Shown: positions 1 to 6,966, counted from the first letter of the stretch. The stretch is DNA of 13,494 nt from Actinomycetes bacterium (GCA_021846485.1 JAJZWW010000042.1:1-13494), one strand, 5' to 3'. Numbers and translations are program-made. Notes: generated by a model from the letters alone, not told the origin.

Positions 1-1
1 C

Positions 2-106
2 CGTCACGCCAACAACCTCGAGTCGGTGCTGACCTACGAGGGGACCGCCGAGGTGCACCAGCTCGCGATCGGGCAGGCTCTGACAGGGATCTCCGCGTAC
101 CGCTGA
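2..106 (+). CDS. Acyl-CoA dehydrogenase, glutaryl-CoA type, C-terminal 34 residues (partial)
   Basis: The window opens inside a gene whose last 34 codons read RHANNLESVLTYEGTAEVHQ, then LAIGQALTGISAYR and a TGA. The NLESV-TYEGT-E-HQL-IG-ALTG-AY pattern is the characteristic tail of the flavin-dependent acyl-CoA dehydrogenase superfamily. In that superfamily the YEGT motif lies next to the FAD of the partner subunit, and the ending GQALTGISAY is typical of the glutaryl-CoA dehydrogenase branch. Such enzymes oxidise and decarboxylate glutaryl-CoA to crotonyl-CoA in lysine and tryptophan breakdown, in the cytosol. The substrate assignment rests on the tail only, so another acyl-CoA dehydrogenase subfamily is possible. 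The catalytic Glu and the start lie outside the window. Confidence 0.85.
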   Translation, partial: RHANNLESVLTYEGTAEVHQLAIGQALTGISAYR

Positions 107-138
107 GACCGGGCCCGGCCCCGGGAGCTCCCGATCCT

Positions 139-318
139 GTGCCGATGATCCTCCTCGGCCGGATGGGTGTCGACCGGCGCTGGCAGGGGCGTGGCCTGGG
201 AGCCGAGATCGTCCGCCAAGTCGTCCTTCACGCCATTGTCTCGACGGAGGGCATTGGAGCGCGCGGCCTGATGGTGCACGCCATCGACGATGCCGCCAGA
301 AGCTTCTACTACAGTACC
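139..318 (+). pseudogene. Truncated GNAT-family N-acetyltransferase (toxin-like) remnant
   Basis: Translation from GTG 139 (or ATG 145) gives MPMILLGRMGVDRRWQGRGL and then GAEIVRQVVLHA. This is the beta4-alpha3 region of GNAT proteins, with the acetyl-CoA pyrophosphate-binding motif R-W-Q-G-R-G-L-G. It is followed by GARGLMVHAIDDAARSFYY, the beta5 and 'ARxFY' region. The wording of both motifs resembles the TacT-like GNATs of toxin-antitoxin modules. About 80 residues are missing at the N-terminus. Similarity stops right after ARSFYY, where the frame runs into unrelated residues instead of the usual FGF-x-PSP ending. I read this as a non-functional fragment. No DUF1778-type antitoxin is visible upstream. 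Confidence 0.65.
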
Positions 319-338
319 CGCACTTCGGACTGCCGGAA

Positions 339-360
339 GGGTCCTCAGGGACGAGGACCC
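339..360 (-). terminator. Hairpin at the 3' end of lutC
   Basis: An 8-bp perfect inverted repeat, GGGTCCTC and GAGGACCC, with a 6-nt loop, overlaps the lutC stop codon (345-347). Read on the minus strand, the stem is followed by only a short TT and no U tract. It could act as a transcription end or an RNA-stabilising hairpin for lutABC. Because it sits between two convergent units, it might serve both. Confidence 0.4.
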
Positions 361-980
361 GGCGGCTCGCAGACCACGACGTGGAGGGTGCGGGGCCCGT
401 GGACGCCTTCGACCCGGTCGAGCTCGATGTCGCTGGTGGCGCTGGGGCCGCTGATCCAGGTGTGCGGCCGGGTCGGGTCGAGGCGGGCGACCGCGTCGGG
501 CACGCCGGCGACCACCAGGTGCCCGGGGACGACGACGACGTGCACGTCGGGCACGAGGGTGAGCGCCCGCCGGCCCTGTCCCGGGCCGTGGTCGAGGATG
601 ATCGTGCCGGTCTCGGCAACGGCGACGGCGCAGGTGGTGAGGGTGGCGTCGAGGGCGTCGAGCTGGAGGGTGCTGAGGGGCGGATCGTCGCCGACGACCT
701 CGAGGTCGGCGGGGAGCCAGGCCGGATCGAGCCCGGCGGGCACGACGACCCGGTTCGCTCCGCGCCTGCCGAGGGCCTCGGCGACGGTACTGGCCACTTC
801 CGCTGCCCCGCAACGGGTGACCGCCGCCCGGTAGTCGGCTACGCGCGCCGCGAACCGGTCGAGGTCGCCGGCGCCGACCGGGCCCCGGTAGGACCGCTCG
901 ACGCGCCCGAGCGGCGGTCGCGCGGAGGGGGGGCTCGCCGCCCGGATGCGGGCGAGGACGGCGTCCCGGGACCCGGTCAC
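345..980 (-). CDS. lutC: LutC-like LUD-domain protein of lactate oxidation
   Basis: This is a 211-residue protein with a GTG start, VTGSRDAVLARIRAASPPSA. It belongs to the LUD (lactate utilisation, LutB/LutC) domain family. The visible core is ANRVVVPAGLDPAWLPADL, then TTCAVAVAETGTIILDHGPG and RRALTLVPDVHVVVV, the AETGT...LVPD-HV-VV signature of LutC/LldG. With LutA and LutB it forms the iron-sulfur L-lactate dehydrogenase complex that converts L-lactate to pyruvate in the cytosol. It is the last gene of the operon. Its start overlaps the lutB stop in GTGA (977-980), which implies translational coupling. Length and motifs look intact. Confidence 0.9.
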   Translation of the reverse strand: MTGSRDAVLARIRAASPPSARPPLGRVERSYRGPVGAGDLDRFAARVADYRAAVTRCGAAEVASTVAEALGRRGANRVVVPAGLDPAWLPADLEVVGDDPPLSTLQLDALDATLTTCAVAVAETGTIILDHGPGQGRRALTLVPDVHVVVVPGHLVVAGVPDAVARLDPTRPHTWISGPSATSDIELDRVEGVHGPRTLHVVVCEPPGPRP

Positions 981-2410
981 CGCCGCTCCTCCTCGTCCCA
1001 CCACTGCATGAAGGTCCGGGCCGGGGGGCGGGGCAGGTCCCGGCTCGAGGTCCACGCCGACAGCGGGGGAGGTAGCGGTGGGCGGCGCCCCAGTAGCCGG
1101 CCCGCTCGCAGCGCTGCCAGGCTGGGCGCCCATCGCCGCCGGGAGGCCATCAGCCAGGCCATGGCCCGCATGGCGACCCGCTCGGCGGCTGGCTCGGAGC
1201 CGGCGGCCACCGCGCGCTCGCGCAGGTGGACGAGCATCGTGGGGATGTCGATGGCCACCGGGCAGACCTCGTAGCAGGCGCCGCACAGGGTGGAGGCGAA
1301 GGGCAGGGTCGGGTTGGCAGCGACACCGGTGAGCTGGGGTGACAGGACCGCGCCGATCGGCCCCGGATAGACCGAGCCGTAGGCGTGGCCGCCGACGCGC
1401 TCGTAGACCGGGCAGACGTTGAGGCACGCCGAGCAGCGGATGCAGCGCAGGGCGGCCCGCCCGGCGGGGTCGGCGAGGGTGGCGGTCCGACCGTTGTCGA
1501 GCAGCACCAGGTGGAGCTCCTGGCCCTCGGTGGCCCCGGTCCAAAAGGAGGTGTACGGGTTCATCCTCTCGGCGGTCGAGGAGCGGGGGAGCAGCTGCAT
1601 GAACACCTCGAGGTCGGCCCAGCGGGGGAGCAGCTTCTCGATGCCCATCACGGTGACGAGGGTGCGGGGGAGGGTGAGGCACATCCGCCCGTTGCCCTCG
1701 CTCTCGACCACTGCGAGGGTGCCCGTCTCGGCCACCGCGAAGTTGGCGCCGCTGATCGCGACCTCGGCGGAGAGGAACTTGTCGCGCAGGTAACGCCGGG
1801 ACGCCTCGGCCAGGGCCGCCGGCTCGTCGGGGAGCTCGGGGTCGACGCCGGGCATGGCCCGGCGGAAGATGTCGCGGATCTCGGTGCGGTTGCAGTGGAT
1901 CGCGGGCACGAGGAAATGGCTTGGCCAGTCGTCGCCGAGCTGTACGATCAGCTCGGCCAGGTCGGTCTCTATCGCCGCTACCCCCGCGGCGGCGAGGGCC
2001 TCGTTGAGCCCGATCTCCTGGGTGGTCATGGACTTCACCTTGACGACCTCGCCGGCGCCGGCGGCCCCGACGAGCTCCAAGATGATCCGGTTGGCCTCGG
2101 CCGCGTCCGCCGCCCAGTGCACGGTGCCGCCCCGGGCGGTCACCTGCTCCTCGAGGCGCAGCAGGTAGGTGTCGAGATGGGCGAGCACGTCGTCTTTGAT
2201 CGCCGCCCCGGCTTCACGCAGCTGTTCCCAGTCGGCGACCTCGCTCACCGCCGCGTCCCGCTTGGCCCGGATGCGGGTGGTCGCGCCGGTCAGGTTGGAC
2301 CGAAGCGTCCGGTCGGTGACCGCAGCGGCCGCCTCCTGCGGGAATGGACGGGCTCCGCGGAGGTGGCCCACCCCGGGCGGGGCGACGGGGACCCAGTCGG
2401 CGCCGCTCAC
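977..2410 (-). CDS. lutB: LutB-like iron-sulfur protein of L-lactate oxidation
   Basis: This is a 477-residue protein with an N-terminal LUD domain (about residues 70-300; AETGTLAVVESEGNGRMCLT is visible). A bacterial-ferredoxin-type double cluster region follows: CIRCSACLNVCPVY near residue 323 and CGACYEVCPVAID near 376. A basic tail contains WAPSLAALRAGR, and the protein ends FMQWWDEEERR. This is the LutB/LldF architecture, the electron-transferring core of the LutABC lactate dehydrogenase. The GTG at 2410 is preferred because it overlaps the lutA stop as GTGA (2407-2410), and the leader HLRGARPFPQEAAAAVTDRT fits the family. No frameshift is seen. The substrate is most likely L-lactate, by family. 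Confidence 0.93.
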   Translation of the reverse strand: MSGADWVPVAPPGVGHLRGARPFPQEAAAAVTDRTLRSNLTGATTRIRAKRDAAVSEVADWEQLREAGAAIKDDVLAHLDTYLLRLEEQVTARGGTVHWAADAAEANRIILELVGAAGAGEVVKVKSMTTQEIGLNEALAAAGVAAIETDLAELIVQLGDDWPSHFLVPAIHCNRTEIRDIFRRAMPGVDPELPDEPAALAEASRRYLRDKFLSAEVAISGANFAVAETGTLAVVESEGNGRMCLTLPRTLVTVMGIEKLLPRWADLEVFMQLLPRSSTAERMNPYTSFWTGATEGQELHLVLLDNGRTATLADPAGRAALRCIRCSACLNVCPVYERVGGHAYGSVYPGPIGAVLSPQLTGVAANPTLPFASTLCGACYEVCPVAIDIPTMLVHLRERAVAAGSEPAAERVAMRAMAWLMASRRRWAPSLAALRAGRLLGRRPPLPPPLSAWTSSRDLPRPPARTFMQWWDEEERR

Positions 2411-3135
2411 CGGGTGCTCGCCAGGATCTCGGCCAGGTGCACGGGCCGTGCCGTGCTCCCGGTGCGGGACAGGCCGCCGCCGATGTGCATCAGGCAGGAG
2501 GCGTCCCCGCTGGCGCAACGCTCGGCGCCGGTGGCGGCTATCCGGCCGAGCTTGTCCTCGAGCATCGCACCCGACACCGCAGGGTTCTTCAGGGAGAAGG
2601 TCCCCCCGAAGCCGCAGCAGTGGTCGGCGTCGGGGAGATCGACCAGCTCGAGGCCCTCCACCGCCTCGAGCAGCCGGCGGGGCTGGTCGCCCACGCCGAG
2701 GAGCCGAAGGGAGTGGCAGGTTGGGTGCCAGGTGACCCGTCGGGGGTAGTAGGCGCCGACGTCGGTGATCTCGATCACGTCGACGAGCAGCTCGGACAGC
2801 TCGTAGGTGCGAGCCGCCAGGGCTCCCGCCTCGGCAGCCAGGCTCGCGTCGCCCGCCTGGCGGGCCAGGGCGGCGTGCTGGTGGCGCACCGACCCGACGC
2901 AGGAGGCGGACGGGGCGACGACCACGTCGGCGCCGGCGAAGGCGGCCACGTGGTGGCGGATCACGCCGAGCGCCGAGGGGCCGTAGCCGGTGTTGATCTG
3001 CACCTGGCCGCAGCAGGTCTGCTCGGCGGGGACTTCCACGTCGTGGCCGAGCCGGCGCAGCAGTCGTACCGTGGCCCGGCCGACGTCGGGGAAGAGCCCG
3101 TCGACCAGGCAGGTGACCATGAGCGTGATTCGCAT
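2407..3135 (-). CDS. lutA: LutA-like CCG-domain (heterodisulfide reductase-type) subunit
   Basis: This 242-residue protein carries two CCG (cysteine-rich) domains. The first has C9, C41-C42 (QTCCGQ) and C79 (SASC). The second has C140 (HPTC), C173-C174 (DHCCGFGG) and C214 (DASC). This spacing is that of LutA/LldE and GlcF/HdrB-type subunits, which bind an iron-sulfur centre and pass electrons from lactate. The ATG start MRITLMVTCLVDGLFPDVGR is supported by an AAGGGA Shine-Dalgarno sequence about 9 nt upstream on the minus strand. It is the first gene of lutABC and is coupled to lutB by a 4-nt overlap. Only about 14 bp separate it from the rhamnulokinase remnant, so its promoter probably lies upstream of that remnant. 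Confidence 0.93.
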   Translation of the reverse strand: MRITLMVTCLVDGLFPDVGRATVRLLRRLGHDVEVPAEQTCCGQVQINTGYGPSALGVIRHHVAAFAGADVVVAPSASCVGSVRHQHAALARQAGDASLAAEAGALAARTYELSELLVDVIEITDVGAYYPRRVTWHPTCHSLRLLGVGDQPRRLLEAVEGLELVDLPDADHCCGFGGTFSLKNPAVSGAMLEDKLGRIAATGAERCASGDASCLMHIGGGLSRTGSTARPVHLAEILASTR

Positions 3136-3149
3136 CGGCTGGGTTCCCT

Positions 3150-3473
3150 TCAGGCGGGGACGGGCCCGGCTGCGGCTCGTGGCTCCAGCGCAGGCGGTCG
3201 GGCCAGGCGATCGGGCATCCCGCCCGGCGGGAGGAGCTCGCGGTCATCGACGTCGATGAGCCAGTGTCGCGCCGGGAGGGCGCCGGCGGCGTCGAGGAAG
3301 GCGGGAGGTCGGCGACGTCGCTGGTCCACCACGCTCGCTGGCATTCCTGCGGCAGCCACAGACCCATGACGTTGCGCAGGAAGCGGACCGTGCCCTCCAC
3401 CCCGACCTCGTTGGTGCACCGGGCCGTCGGGCGGCCTCCGTGCGCACGGGCCGGTCCAACTCGACGCCGACAC
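3150..3473 (-). pseudogene. Rhamnulokinase (RhaB-like) C-terminal remnant, frameshifted
   Basis: Conceptual pieces in three frames line up with the C-terminal half of FGGY-family rhamnulokinases. They are SVGVELDRPVRTEAARR (from about 3473), TNEVGVEGTVRFLRNVMGLW plus LPQECQRAWW, and then FLDAAGALPARHWLIDVDDR with ELLPPGGMPDRLA. The motif TNE-GV-GT-R-LRNVMGLWL-QEC is highly typical of RhaB (ATP-dependent phosphorylation of L-rhamnulose). Frame changes occur near 3420 and near 3310. The N-terminal ATPase half and the final helix are absent. It reads in the same direction as lutABC, directly upstream. In other actinobacteria and Chloroflexi, rhamnose loci carry lactate oxidation genes, so this is probably a relic of such a locus. 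Confidence 0.75.
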
Positions 3474-3535
3474 TGGGGCGCCTGGGTCCTCGAGTGTCGG
3501 GCCGGGGAAGGGGCTGGTCCGCCGGCTCGGGACAT

Positions 3536-3585
3536 CAGGGTAGTAGTATGTCGAGCAGAGACTAGGAAAACAGGTGGTGGTCGAC
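3536..3585. promoter_or_regulatory. AT-rich intergenic segment, probable promoter region
   Basis: This is the least GC-rich stretch for kilobases around. It separates the minus-strand rhaB-remnant/lutABC unit from a plus-strand cluster. On the plus strand, TAGTAT (3544-3549) could be a -10 box for the ORF at 3586. On the minus strand, TTTTCC and TACTAC with about 16-nt spacing could drive lutABC. No clear dyad operator was found. The call rests on composition and position, not on a strong consensus. Confidence 0.3.
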
Positions 3586-3783
3586 ATGACGTTCGCGGTG
3601 GACTGGGCGCTCGCGCTCGGAGAGGGTGAGGGAGACCCCGAGGAGCAGGCGAGTCCCGGTAGGGAGTCAGAGTCCTGGCCGGGCTCCTCCGGCAGGGTCG
3701 ATGGGTTCGGCGCGGGCCGCCGGCCTGGCCGGCCAGGGCGCGGCTGCGGGCCGCGCCCGGACGCGGTGCGTCGCGCGGGGTAG
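3586..3783 (+). CDS. Small hypothetical ORF (65 aa)
   Basis: From ATG 3586 the ORF reads MTFAVDWALALGEGEGDPEE and continues with a Gly/Arg/Pro-rich tail. An AGGTGG Shine-Dalgarno (3572-3577) lies 8 nt before this ATG, better placed than for the in-frame GTG codons just upstream. The first 30 residues look like a plausible acidic helix; the rest is low complexity, as expected of random GC-rich DNA. The stop at 3783 is 8 bp before the next ORF, so the two may be co-transcribed. I recognise no family. It may be non-coding. Confidence 0.3.
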   Translation: MTFAVDWALALGEGEGDPEEQASPGRESESWPGSSGRVDGFGAGRRPGRPGRGCGPRPDAVRRAG

Positions 3784-3791
3784 GAGCGGAG

Positions 3792-4109
3792 ATGGCCGGG
3801 GGACCCCGGACGTGGCGGAGGCGAGCCCCGACGCCCCGGAGTGGAGTGCCGTACCGGGTGGCGGTACCCCTCCGACGGGACCGTCGTGAGCTGGAGCGGG
3901 CCCTGCGGTCGGTCGTTCGCCGCGGCGCGGCGCTCGGCGGTGGAGAGGCGTTGGCCGATCTCGACGCCCGCCTGGCGAAGATGCTGGCGCGCCAGTGGTG
4001 TCGGCTGCGGCTACGGTCCTCGCCGTGGGACCTCCAGGACGTGGTCGTGCGGCTGATCGGCCTGGCTCTCCCTCCTGGGACGTCCAGCGGGCAGGGAGCC
4101 ACGCGCTGA
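3792..4109 (+). CDS. Hypothetical protein (105 aa)
   Basis: The ATG at 3792 is preceded by TAGGAGCGGAG, which gives a good Shine-Dalgarno (AGGAG, 5 nt spacing). The protein begins MAGGPRTWRRRAPTPRSGVP. It then has a basic helical middle, RRDRRELERALRSVVRRGAA and ADLDARLAKMLARQWCRLRL, and a WDLQDVVVRLIGLALPPG end. It is strongly Arg-rich, has no membrane segment, and shows no motif I recognise. The stop at 4107-4109 lies within about 30 bp of the hydrolase start, so an operon with that gene is likely. A frameshift near 4010-4060, where another frame also reads coherently, cannot be excluded. Confidence 0.4.
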   Translation: MAGGPRTWRRRAPTPRSGVPYRVAVPLRRDRRELERALRSVVRRGAALGGGEALADLDARLAKMLARQWCRLRLRSSPWDLQDVVVRLIGLALPPGTSSGQGATR

Positions 4110-4135
4110 GCACCGAGCAGGCGGCGCTTGCCGGG

Positions 4136-4822
4136 GTGGGGGTGCTCCTCGCCCCTGGCGCGGGAGCCGGGAAGGACCAGCCGGCCCTGGTCGCCATGGG
4201 GGCGGCCTTGGAGGGGCAGGGGGCGACCGTGCGGCGGATGGACTTTCCCTACCGGGCCGCCGGACGGCGCTGGCCGCCGCACCGCCTGGCGGTGCTCGTC
4301 TCCTCGGTCACTGCGGAAGCGGCGTCCCTGGGCCGGCATTGCGACCGGCTCGTGCTCGGTGGCCGGTCGATGGCGGGCGGGCGTGCTCGGTGGCGCTGGC
4401 GGAGAGGGCCGATGTCGGCCCGGCCCCGGTCGGCGCCCCCGTCCTCGTCAGCTATCCCGTTGCACCCGCCGGGGCGACCCGAGCAGCGGGGTGACGCCCA
4501 CTTCCCGCACCTGGGGATGTCGTGCCTGTTCGTCTCTGGGACCTGCGACGCGTTCGCCACGCCCGACGAGCTCCGCTCGGCGGTGGCGGTCATCCCCGGC
4601 CCGGTCACCCTCCACCCGATCGAGGGTGGCGACCACGGTCTGCGGCGCAGGGATGCCGAGGTGGCTACGTTGGTGGCGGGCTGGGGGTGGCAGCTACCGG
4701 GACGCCTGCCGGCACTGGCGAGGGCTGAGCCGCGGTCATCTCGGTGCCGGCCCGGCGGCCGGCTCGGGGCCGGGTCCGGCCCGGCCGTTGCGCGGCTCGG
4801 CCGGCGCGCCGGCAGCTGCTGA
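4136..4822 (+). pseudogene. Tex30/KANL3-type alpha/beta hydrolase with two compensating frameshifts
   Basis: The protein reads VGVLLAPGAGAGKDQPALVA, then RRMDFPYRAAGRRWPPHR and LVLGGRSM (nucleophile elbow G-x-S-x-G), later LHPPGRPEQ, LFVSGTCDAFATPDEL and IEGGDHGL (catalytic Asp and His regions). This is the small serine-hydrolase family related to eukaryotic Tex30/KANL3; its substrates are largely unknown. Between about 4373 and 4459 the open frame is nonsense. The neighbouring frame there reads GRACSVALAERADVGPAPVG and APVLVSYP, as the family expects. So one G appears missing after ATG 4370-4372 and one base is extra at 4459. The start is uncertain: GTG 4136 or 4142, or an upstream codon. 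The 3' end overlaps the MFS gene on the other strand by 87 bp. Confidence 0.65.
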
Positions 4823-6430
4823 CGGGACGACCGTACCGGCCGGTCCGGTGAGCCCGGTGGCGACGGGGAGGTCCCCGGGGTTGATCTCCTCGAGCGAGCG
4901 CCGGGCGGTCTCGGGGTAGGCCACGATCACCAGCAGCACCACCAGGGCCGGCCCGGCGGCGGTCACCGCCAGAGCGGGTCCGAGCGATCCGACCGCCCCG
5001 GCGATCGCGCCTGTCGCCGCCAGTCCGGCGAGGCCACCGGCGGCGCCGAGCACGTTGAGGACCCCGCCGGCCCGTCCCCGCAGTCCGGTGGGGAACATCT
5101 CCGCCCCGTAGACCGCCAGCGCCGGCGTGACGGCGTAGCCGAGGAGGCTGGAGGCGGTCATCCACCCGTACAGAGCGGTCCCCCGGGTCAGGTACTCGAG
5201 AAGGGTCGCGGCGGTGCCGGCGGCGAGGGCGAGGGCGAGCACCGGCCGGCGGCCGCGGGTGTCGGCGAGGCGGCCCCCCGCCAGGGTGCCGGCCGCGCCG
5301 AGCGTCCCCACGACCTGCTCCGCCAGGCTGATGTGGACCGGTGACCAGTGCCGCTGGACGCGCAGGTATTGGTTCTGGAACTGGGTGGCGGGAGTGCTGA
5401 ACAAGGCGAAGAGCAGCGCGACTGCCCCGAGGAGCAGTAGCCGTCGGCGTTGTTCGGGCGTCCACCGGGAGGCCCGGCCGGCGGGGGAGGAGGCTCGGCC
5501 GGCGAGGGGGGAGGCTTGGCCGTCCCGTCCGGCGTGGAGCTTCCAGCGCTCGGTCTCGGGTACGTGATGGCTCAGGGCGATGGCACCGGCGACGGCGAGG
5601 CCGGCCAGGACGTACAGCCACCGCCATCCCCCGACCCCCAGGCCGGCCAGTGGCAGGGCGAGCAGGGTGACGCCGCCCCCCAGCCCGTAGCTCATCGTGA
5701 GGAGGGCGAGCGCCCAGGCGCGCGCGCCAGAAGGCATCAACTCGACGACGCTGACCCCGAGGAGCACGTACTGCGCGCCGAGCACGGCGGTCGCGGCGAC
5801 CTGGGTGAGGGCGACGGCGGCGAGGGAAGGGCAGGCGGCGGCCGCCAGGCTGGCCAGTGCTCCGGCGACGGTGGTGGCGACCACCGAGCGGCGCCGGCCC
5901 CACCGGTCGGCGGCGACGAGGATCCCGAGGGCGAGGAGCGCCCCGGACTGGACCCCGGCCAGGGCGTAGCCCTGCCCGGCGTCGCCGACGTGGTACTCCC
6001 GGCCGATGTAGGTGGCGGTCGCCGGCAGGAGCCCGTCGAGGTACCCGGCGAGGACGGCGAAGCCGCACAGCCCGGCGAGGGCGACCGCCCGGCGGTGGTC
6101 CACCCGCTCGGGGGGCGCCCACCACGGTGCCTTCCCGGCGGGGGACAGCCCGCCGAGGTTCGCCAGCAGCGGCAGGGCGAAGATCCACGACACATACGGG
6201 ATCCCCACCCGGAACCGGACCTCCTGGCTCACCTCGACCACCGCCGACCCGCCGGTCAGTGGCGTTCCCGACCCGTCCGACGCGCCCGGCCGGCCCTGCG
6301 CGCCCGACCTGCCCTGCGCGCCCGGCCTGCCCGACCGACTCTGCGCGCCCGCGCCCGTCCCGCCCGGGTCGGCGGGGCCTGGCCCGACCCGCACGACCCG
6401 CTCGTAGGACGCGACCGGCCCCTCGGCCAT
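4736..6430 (-). CDS. MFS transporter, sugar-porter/metabolite:H+ symporter-like
   Basis: This is a twelve-helix-type carrier of about 564 residues from ATG 6430. The loop 2-3 motif AADRWGRRRSVVATTVAGAL is present. A cytoplasmic middle loop PETERWKL (PETxR-type) is followed by an Ala/Gly/Ser-rich insert. The second half has GGRLADTRGRRPVLALALAA, AEMFPTGLRGRAGGVLNVLG and the final YPETARRSLEEINPGD, all hallmarks of the sugar-porter-like branch of the major facilitator superfamily. Its position beside lutABC would suit lactate or a related carboxylate/sugar, but that is only context. The first roughly 65 residues are low complexity. Alternative starts are GTG 6562 (longer) or GTG 6241, just before VVEVSQEVRFRVGIPYVSWI, where family similarity begins. 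Confidence 0.85.
   Translation of the reverse strand: MAEGPVASYERVVRVGPGPADPGGTGAGAQSRSGRPGAQGRSGAQGRPGASDGSGTPLTGGSAVVEVSQEVRFRVGIPYVSWIFALPLLANLGGLSPAGKAPWWAPPERVDHRRAVALAGLCGFAVLAGYLDGLLPATATYIGREYHVGDAGQGYALAGVQSGALLALGILVAADRWGRRRSVVATTVAGALASLAAAACPSLAAVALTQVAATAVLGAQYVLLGVSVVELMPSGARAWALALLTMSYGLGGGVTLLALPLAGLGVGGWRWLYVLAGLAVAGAIALSHHVPETERWKLHAGRDGQASPLAGRASSPAGRASRWTPEQRRRLLLLGAVALLFALFSTPATQFQNQYLRVQRHWSPVHISLAEQVVGTLGAAGTLAGGRLADTRGRRPVLALALAAGTAATLLEYLTRGTALYGWMTASSLLGYAVTPALAVYGAEMFPTGLRGRAGGVLNVLGAAGGLAGLAATGAIAGAVGSLGPALAVTAAGPALVVLLVIVAYPETARRSLEEINPGDLPVATGLTGPAGTVVPSAAAGAPAEPRNGRAGPGPEPAAGPAPR
6279..6360. repeat. Degenerate 18-bp repeats in the MFS leader
   Basis: Four imperfect units sharing GCGCGCCCG begin near 6279, 6297, 6315 and 6342; the first two intervals are 18 bp. 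On the minus strand they encode the GRPGAQGRSGAQGRPGA-like stretch of the MFS N-terminal leader. A second small tandem, CCCCACTGT twice at 6460-6477, encodes the GDSGDSGG run further upstream. Repeat-length change here would alter only the leader. Confidence 0.55.
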
Positions 6431-6627
6431 CCCGAAGCGCCATACCCCGCCCCCGCCGCCCCCACTGTCCCCACTGTCCCCGAGGCCGGCTCGCCCCGGC
6501 GAACGCCCGCCCCCCGCGGTGGAGGGGTCTGCCGTGCTGGTAGCGGGCAGCTCCCGGACCACCCCGTCCCGGGGCGTGAGGAGGGCCGGGAGATCGTCTG
6601 GCCCGAGCGTGGCCCGGACGACCCGCC

Positions 6628-6927
6628 TCAGGGCCGGCCCCGGACATCGACCCAGGTCGGGCCGGTGGTGAACAGCTCGGCGTACGCGGCTGCTGCGTCG
6701 AGCAGCTGCTCGAGGGGCACGGGCTCGTCGGTGGCGTGCTTCGTGTCGGCGGTACCCCGGCCGTACAGGCGCCCTTCGCGCACCTCAGTAGCTGTCGAAA
6801 AACTACCTCCTGGAGGCGGTCGCCGGCCGTCCGCAGACAAGCGTTCGTGACTGCACATAGTGCTCTCGACCGCCACGAGGGCCGAGGTCAGCTCCACCAG
6901 GCGGTCGACGTCGAGGTGGTCGCGCAC
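6628..6927 (-). pseudogene. M20-family metallopeptidase relic with in-frame internal loss
   Basis: A 99-codon ORF starts at GTG 6927. It begins VDRLVELTSALVAVEST, the N-terminal helix of M20 amidohydrolases (DapE/ArgE/CPG2 type). It then has REGRLYGRGTADTKH, matching the zinc-site loop G-R-G-x-x-D-x-K of the family. It ends EPVPLEQLLDAAAAYAELFT, matching the last helix of M20 proteins. Roughly 300 residues, including the dimerisation domain and the remaining zinc ligands, are missing, so no peptidase activity is expected. The frame is nevertheless open from start to stop. A TAGCAT -10-like box (6935-6940, minus strand) lies 7 nt before the GTG, so it may still be expressed. Confidence 0.65.
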
Positions 6928-6934
6928 GGCGCAG

Positions 6935-6966
6935 ATGCTACGGGGCGGGGTGCATACTGTCCCGTT
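6935..6966. promoter_or_regulatory. Back-to-back leaderless promoters of the M20 relic and meaB
   Basis: Only 39 bp separate the two GTG start codons (6927 minus, 6967 plus). On the plus strand, TG-CATACT (extended -10, hexamer 6953-6958) ends 8 nt before GTG 6967. On the minus strand, TAGCAT (6940-6935) ends 7 nt before GTG 6927. Neither gene has a Shine-Dalgarno at the right distance. The -35 regions are weak and would lie inside the opposite unit. Confidence 0.5.

Noticed and set aside
331..345. 15-bp match TGCCGGAAGGGTCCT to the inverted-repeat element as proof of a second element copy
   Set aside because: At about 70% GC, one or more 15-bp matches between strands are expected by chance in 13.5 kb, and the flanks diverge at once.
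381..1274. Long plus-strand ORF (297 codons) across lutC/lutB
   Set aside because: It is antisense to clear lutC and lutB frames, rich in Gly/Asp/Arg with no motif; a typical shadow in GC-rich DNA.
2410..4339. Upstream extension of the lutB frame to 4339, giving a 1120-codon ORF
   Set aside because: The extra part runs through lutA and the rhaB relic in the wrong frame, apart from the short RhaB segment; lutB starts at the GTGA overlap.
5450..6850. 466-codon plus-strand ORF opposite the MFS gene
   Set aside because: Antisense shadow of the MFS gene; low-complexity Gly/Pro/Asp/Arg with no recognisable domain.
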